From positions 1,612,001 to 1,676,000 of the forward strand of contig JACDTU010000001.1 in NCBI GenBank assembly GCA_022376465.1: 64,000 bases of DNA, given 5' to 3'. Both the position numbers and the translations under genes were made by a program. The notes beneath the pieces were generated by a model. That model made no database searches and had not been told where the DNA came from. It saw only the letters and a list, made by a program, of their open reading frames with translations. Of the stretch, positions 59,287-64,000 are shown one piece after another; position 1 is the first letter of the stretch, and each line of letters opens with the position of its first letter. The DNA comes from Cubamyces lactineus. Taxonomy: Eukaryota > Basidiomycota > Agaricomycetes > Polyporales > Polyporaceae.

Positions 59287-61548
59287 ATGGCGCGCATTCT
59301 CCTCCCTCTCGCGGCATCTCTGCTATTCTCGACCGCTGCGCTTTCGGCACCAGCGAGCGGCGTATCGTCAAGCGTCGGCACACCAAGTGCAGATGCTGCT
59401 GCGCCCTCCGAGACGGTGCCGCTGGCCAGCGACAACCCGAACGGCATCCTCTTCCTCCCCGACTCGAACGTCGTCCCACAGGCAATCCGCGGCTCGCTCG
59501 GCGCCAATATTCTGGGCCCACAAAACATCCCGATCGAGCTGCAGAATGCGGACCTGTTGGCACCTCCGACCACCGACGCTGGCAACGTGTACGTTCCTGC
59601 ATATCGAGCAGTACACACCTCATGCTCACGACAGTATTCTTCTCCCAGTCAGAACGCTAAGTGGCCATTCGCCCTGAGCCACAACCGTCTCCAGACTGGG
59701 GGTTGGGCTCGACAGCAGAATGGTAGGGCTTCTATGGCATATTTATTACGCAGTACTGATGCTCGCTTGCAGTCGATGTCATGCCTATTGCTTCTTGTGA
59801 GTAGTCACTTGCGTCATAGATATACACGCCCAATCTCATGCTGCGTACAGCCATGGCCGGTGTCGACATGCGCTTGGAAGCTGGAGCGATTCGGTATGTT
59901 GGTAGCATACATTGTCACCATTCGCTTGTTTATCATGGTTCTACAGAGAACTCCATTGGCATAAGACCGACGAGGCGAGATGTGACCTGCATGATATATA
60001 TAGTGATGCTGACGCAGGGTACATAGTGGGCTTACATACTCAGTGTGAGTCCCACAACCGCCTATGTATAGACTTCACCTCACACTAGGAACAGGGCGCT
60101 GCACAAATTACTGCTGTCAACGCAGACGGCCAGAACTTCATCGGAAATGTGGTATGTCATCATACATCACGACGGTCCATGCGCGAAGCTGACAGCGTCA
60201 TTCTAGCGCCAAGGTGACCTGTGGTACTTCCCTGCTGGTGTCCCACATAGCATCCAAGCCCTGAACGACACGGGCGATGGTACCGAGTTCCTGCTGGTAC
60301 GCAGACATACGACCATCTAATCTTGCACGACTCGCTCACCGGTACATTCCCAGGTGTTTGACAACGGCGCTTTCAGTGAAGACTCCACTTTCCTGGTAAG
60401 CCCTTTCCAGGAAGCGATCGTCCTTACACTAGGACCAACAACCCCCACCCACACAGCTCACCGACTGGCTGGCACACGTTCCCAAGGAGGTTATAGCCAA
60501 GAACTTCCAGACAAGCATCTCAGCCTTCGATCACATTCCCGCCCAGCAGCTCTACATATTCCCAAGTGGCACGTACCTATTAATACGCCCCCTGGCATGC
60601 CCAAATAGCTCACCGCCGCCTCGCAGCCCCGCCGCCGGACAACCAGGCCGCGCCGAAAAGCCCACAGGGAACGATCCCGAATCCGTTTACGTTCCCTTTG
60701 TCCCAGATGAAGGCGACGCCACTCTCCGGTGGCTCGGTCAAGATCGTGGACTCGACCACCTTCACGGCCGCGACCGCCATCTCGGCGGCGGAAGTGACAG
60801 TCGATCCGGGCGCGATGAGGTATGTCGAGCTTGGCGGAGACCGTGTTATTGCTCGAGACCGCACTAACGCCGCACGCAGGGAACTCCATGTAAGTCGCGG
60901 CTGACCCGCACGTGGAACATGCGCTCACGAGACGTAGTGGCATCCCACTCAAGACGAATGGACCTTCTATATGTGCGTGTACCTGAGGATCTCAGATTCT
61001 GCTTGCTCACGGAGGCTCTCATGAATGCAGTAGCGGCCAAGGTCGCGTAACTCTCTTTGCGGCTAGCGGGAACGCGCGCACTTTCGATTACGAGGTACGC
61101 ATATCCTTAACATGCTTCCCGTGAGATTGATCTTCACGATCTCTATACAGGCAGGAGACGTGGGCTTTGTCCCTGCGTCTTTTGGTGCGTCATCGTCTAA
61201 CATTGCAGGGTCTTGAGGCTTATTATATGAGCTTAGGCCACTTCGTCGAAAACACCGGAAACACAACGCTCCACTTCCTGGAGATCTTCAACTCAGGTAC
61301 GCTAACAGCAGCACGTTGAGACGATGACAATCTAATCAGCGCCAATGTCACATCTAGGTCGCGTGCAAGATATCAGTCTCAGCCAGGTGCGCTCATATGC
61401 GTACGCCCATTGCACGCTACGGCTAATGACGATTTCGCAGTGGCTGGCTTTGACCCCACCAGAGCTTGTGAAAGCTCACTTGCAGATCTCCGACGAGACG
61501 CTCAGCAAGTTCAACAAGACGAAGCCTATCGTTGTGGGGCCTTCGTGA
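59287..61548 (+). CDS. oxalate decarboxylase 2 (secreted bicupin)
   Basis: Same reaction and fold as the gene at 2779-4920. Signal peptide [21 protein letters not shown]. Cupin 1: [24 protein letters not shown] and [12 protein letters not shown]; lid FSEDSTF. Cupin 2: [15 protein letters not shown] and GHFVENTGN. 18 exons: 59287-59588, 59649-59722, 59773-59796, 59851-59893, 59947-59974, 60027-60044, 60095-60151, 60207-60296, 60354-60395, 60457-60565, 60627-60819, 60880-60889, 60938-60972, 61031-61094, 61151-61184, 61237-61296, 61358-61386, 61441-61548. They total 1,320 nt (439 aa). All 13 introns of the paralogue are shared and four are extra, after IAS, after TDE (apparently GC-AG), after ILS and inside AMR-E. 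The donor of the tenth intron is ambiguous (A/GTGGCA or G/GCACGT). Confidence 0.88.
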
Positions 61549-61975
61549 AGAGATGAGAGGAAGCGGCTCTAAGGCACAATAAGGAGTATCAAAGCTGGAG
61601 AGCACGCTAATCTGGGCGGTTTCCTCTCCGACTATAACTCACTATGTGTTATGCCAGTTTACCCGCGTACTAGTATCTCACAAACATTTACACGATGCTG
61701 AGGCTGCACTGATGTATGTATTGACCGTATGAGCGGTACGTATAACAATTAAGTTGACATCACGGGAAGCGCTTGTAGGGATATTTGGCGACTGTTCGAG
61801 TGGCTAGGATGTAATGCTCCTGGTGGAGGTACATCGACCAGTCTTGTGGTTGTAAAGTTCGACAACGACATCTTCAGAGATAGAGGCTGCATAATGCTAC
61901 ATACATATGTTCATATCTGATACAAGACTCCAGAACAACGGCGATCTGATACAAGTGGTCGAAATAATGAATGCA
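61549..61975. other. convergent 3' region
   Basis: About 0.43 kb between the 3' ends of oxalate decarboxylase 2 (+) and the partial gene (-). Nothing else was seen. Confidence 0.5.
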
Positions 61976-64000
61976 TCAACGTTGCCTCCTCATTTTCCGC
62001 TCTTCACGCTTTGATTTGGGCGCACTGGGCGGTGACACAGGCTGTAAAAGGGATAGCCGATAGTCATGGCCCTGAGTATGCTATACGGGCAACTACGAAT
62101 GTCAGGGTGAATCACTCACGAGTGGCTCGTTGCCAAATAAGCTGCCACGATTCGAGTTCGCTGCTTGACTGGTATCGACGTTACTGTTGCCTGATGTGGT
62201 ACGACTGCGTTGGTCCGCCTTTCTGCTCGAGCGCGACTTGTTGGATTGGTTGGGGGGCGACTGGGTACCGCCGCGAGATTGATTGCTCGTCTTGCCTTTC
62301 TTCGTAACGTTTTGCCACGAATCACCGCCCTGATCGCCCGGCTCCTCGACGCTGCTGAATACATCCTCGTTCTGCTCGTCTTCTTCCTTGTCGTCGTCCT
62401 CGTTTTCGCGATCGCCTTTCTCGCTGGTCCCGTTCTCGTCGGTCGACGCGGCTGCTGGGGCCGGAGGTTCGCTTGCACTCGCACTAGTGGGCGACGGAGA
62501 CTTGTCGGTACAGGATGGGGTGCCGCTTTGCACGGTCTCGGCCGCCGCCGTCACCTGCGCATCTCTCCACCGATCTACAGAGCTCTCCGACATCGCCGAT
62601 GCAAGCTGATCTGCAGTTGAACTCTCAGCGCTACTTTCAGCTCGAGGCTGGGTTTGGGTATTGAGTGAGGGTTTGGTCGTAGGGCCCCTGGACTGCGCCT
62701 TCTGAGGGCCATGCGATCAGTACGACCTGAATGAATCATCGAGGCATACATTACATACCTGTGCCCAGATGTTCTGCGGAGCAAACATGGACTGAGAGCT
62801 AGACCAAGCACCCCTAGCGGTCGGGCTTGTTGGACTATTTCCGCCCAAGAAGTGTCCCGCAACGCCCCCTCGGGCGGTCCACGGGTTTGTCTTTCCTCTG
62901 GGCGCATTGGTCCCCCACCCGACAGTACGCGGCGTCGAGGGCCCTGGGGCCCCCAATGATGGGAACTCGTTCTGCGGAGGACTGGGAACAACAGATTGGG
63001 TGGCGTCCGAGGAAGACGACTGCGGTCCGATGAGACTGCTCTCGATAGGCTTCGACGCTGCTGATAAAGTAGAGACTCGAGACTCAGCTCCGTGCGATAC
63101 GGGGGATGCGCGGGAATGTGTTACTCACGTTCTAAAGGCTCGTCACCGTTGCCGACGTTGCTCGCATCGTTGGCCGCGTCGGAACGCGTCTGCCCAGATG
63201 CCTCGGAGGTACCTTCAAGTTGAGGCGCAGCATCGCTTGGGCTTCCAATGGTGCTCTGACTTTGTGCTTGGGGGGTCTCGACAGGTGTCGATGTCTGAGT
63301 TACTGTAGCACCCAAGCTGCCGGCCCCAGGATCCAGTGCTGGTGTCGACTCCTCCGTCTGCAGTTCCCCTTGAACATCCTGCTCGGACGCGAGCTGCGCA
63401 GAGGCAGGCGCATCGCGCGACACTTCGACATCCCCCGGAGACCCCGCGGTAGAGGCGTTGGAGGAAAGCTTACTGTCAGCACCCGCGGCGTCCGATGCGT
63501 CTTCCTGGGGTTGCTGCTGCTGTCCTGCGGTGTCGTCAGCGGGTTCGGAGGGACTGCTCGAGGTTTCCAGTTCGGGGGTGTCGGTAGCCTTCGTGTCGGA
63601 TTGCTCTTCCCCGGTTAGCGCTTCCTCCTGTGTGGTTTGTTCCCCTTCAGAGGTCGTGTCTGTCGGAGGAGGACTCTGAGGCGTAGCCCCACCCGCCGCG
63701 CTGCCCGCAGCGTCAGCGGATGTCTCTTGTGAGGGCGACGATGCTGTGTGGGCTGACTCCTCCTGAGGCGCTGTCGTACCACCCTGGTCACCGGAGCCCG
63801 TCGCGTCGCCAGAAGTGGTATCGGAGGCGGGTTCCGCCTCAGCGGGTATCGTCTGATCATCGTCGACGTGGCTTTCTTGCACGGACGACGCATTAGAATC
63901 GGGGAGGGGGGTATCGGAGGCGGGATCGTCCTCGGCGGGGGTCGTAGTCTGACCATTGTCGGTATGATGCTGTTCCTCCACCTCCACGGGCGCTGCAGTC
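61976..64000 (-). CDS. unknown low-complexity protein, 5' end beyond the window
   Basis: I do not recognise this protein. The frame is open through the window edge at 64000, so the N-terminus is missing; the Met at 63987 need not be the start. The first visible exon (to about 63106) is Asp/Glu/Ser/Thr/Gln-rich. After an intron ending ATCAGCAG: KPIESSLIGPQ, QNEFPSLGAPGPSTP, GKTNPWTARGGVAGHFLGG, SSQSMFAPQNIWAQ. After another intron: an acidic stretch (NEDDDKEEDEQNEDVFSS), then DSWQNVTKKGKTSNQSRGG and a basic Asn/Ser tail. A strong GTGAGT donor after GNEPL leads over an 82-nt intron to PVSPPSAPKSKREERKMRRQR and the stop at 61976. The EFPSLG and WQNVTKKGK motifs suggest an RNA- or ribosome-associated protein, but that is only a hint. 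Confidence 0.6.

Noticed and set aside
1..64000. CRISPR arrays, phage or bacterial operons
   Set aside because: No regularly spaced repeats and no bacterial-type gene packing; the splice-rich genes are plainly eukaryotic.

Overview
The window looks like nuclear DNA of a basidiomycete, most likely a wood- or litter-decay Agaricomycete. Genes are packed on both strands. Most are cut by many GT-AG introns of about 50-65 nt with CTGAC/CTAAC-like branch sites. The gene set fits: two bicupin oxalate decarboxylases, two seven-helix proteins of the DUF6534 type that is expanded in mushrooms, a secreted pepsin-like protease, a proline-rich type I metacaspase and an Srs2-type helicase. Genus and species cannot be read from the sequence.

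Layout: 1-2.5 kb is a gene-free repeat zone with two tRNA-like SINE copies in inverted orientation and two clusters of a degenerate minisatellite. 2.8-4.9 kb holds oxalate decarboxylase 1 (+). 5.4-7.6 kb holds a membrane-anchored metallophosphatase like yeast Ppn2 (+). 7.9-16.3 kb is a minus-strand run: aspartic protease, Hsp20-domain protein, Srs2/UvrD helicase. 17.9-20.1 kb is homogentisate 1,2-dioxygenase (+), facing an MFS sugar porter (20.9-23.4 kb, -). 25.2-32.8 kb (-) has a metacaspase, an unknown nuclear-type protein and DUF6534 protein A. U2 snRNA copy 1 (+) lies at 33.9 kb, followed by methionyl-tRNA synthetase (-), a gamma-glutamylcyclotransferase-like protein (+) and a forkhead factor (-). 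U2 snRNA copy 2 (-) is at 44.4 kb, then an alpha/beta hydrolase (+), a pterin-carbinolamine dehydratase (-), a possible small cysteine-rich protein (-), DUF6534 protein B (+), Thg1 (-), an acidic unknown (+), the SAGA deubiquitinase Ubp8 (-), a HIT protein (+), oxalate decarboxylase 2 (+) and the 3' part of a large low-complexity protein (-) cut by the window edge.

The genes are mostly unrelated housekeeping functions rather than one pathway. Thematic links are oxalate breakdown (two paralogues 55 kb apart), phenylalanine/tyrosine use (homogentisate dioxygenase; pterin dehydratase, which would serve phenylalanine hydroxylase), pre-mRNA splicing (two U2 genes) and translation (MetRS, Thg1). 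I found no convincing transposase, CRISPR array or biosynthetic cluster. The most distinctive structure is the pair of near-identical U2 snRNA genes in inverted orientation 10 kb apart. Next come the diverged exon-intron structures of the two oxalate decarboxylases, including a probable GC-AG intron and a 10-nt micro-exon. All exon boundaries were assigned by eye from splice motifs, reading frame and family conservation.
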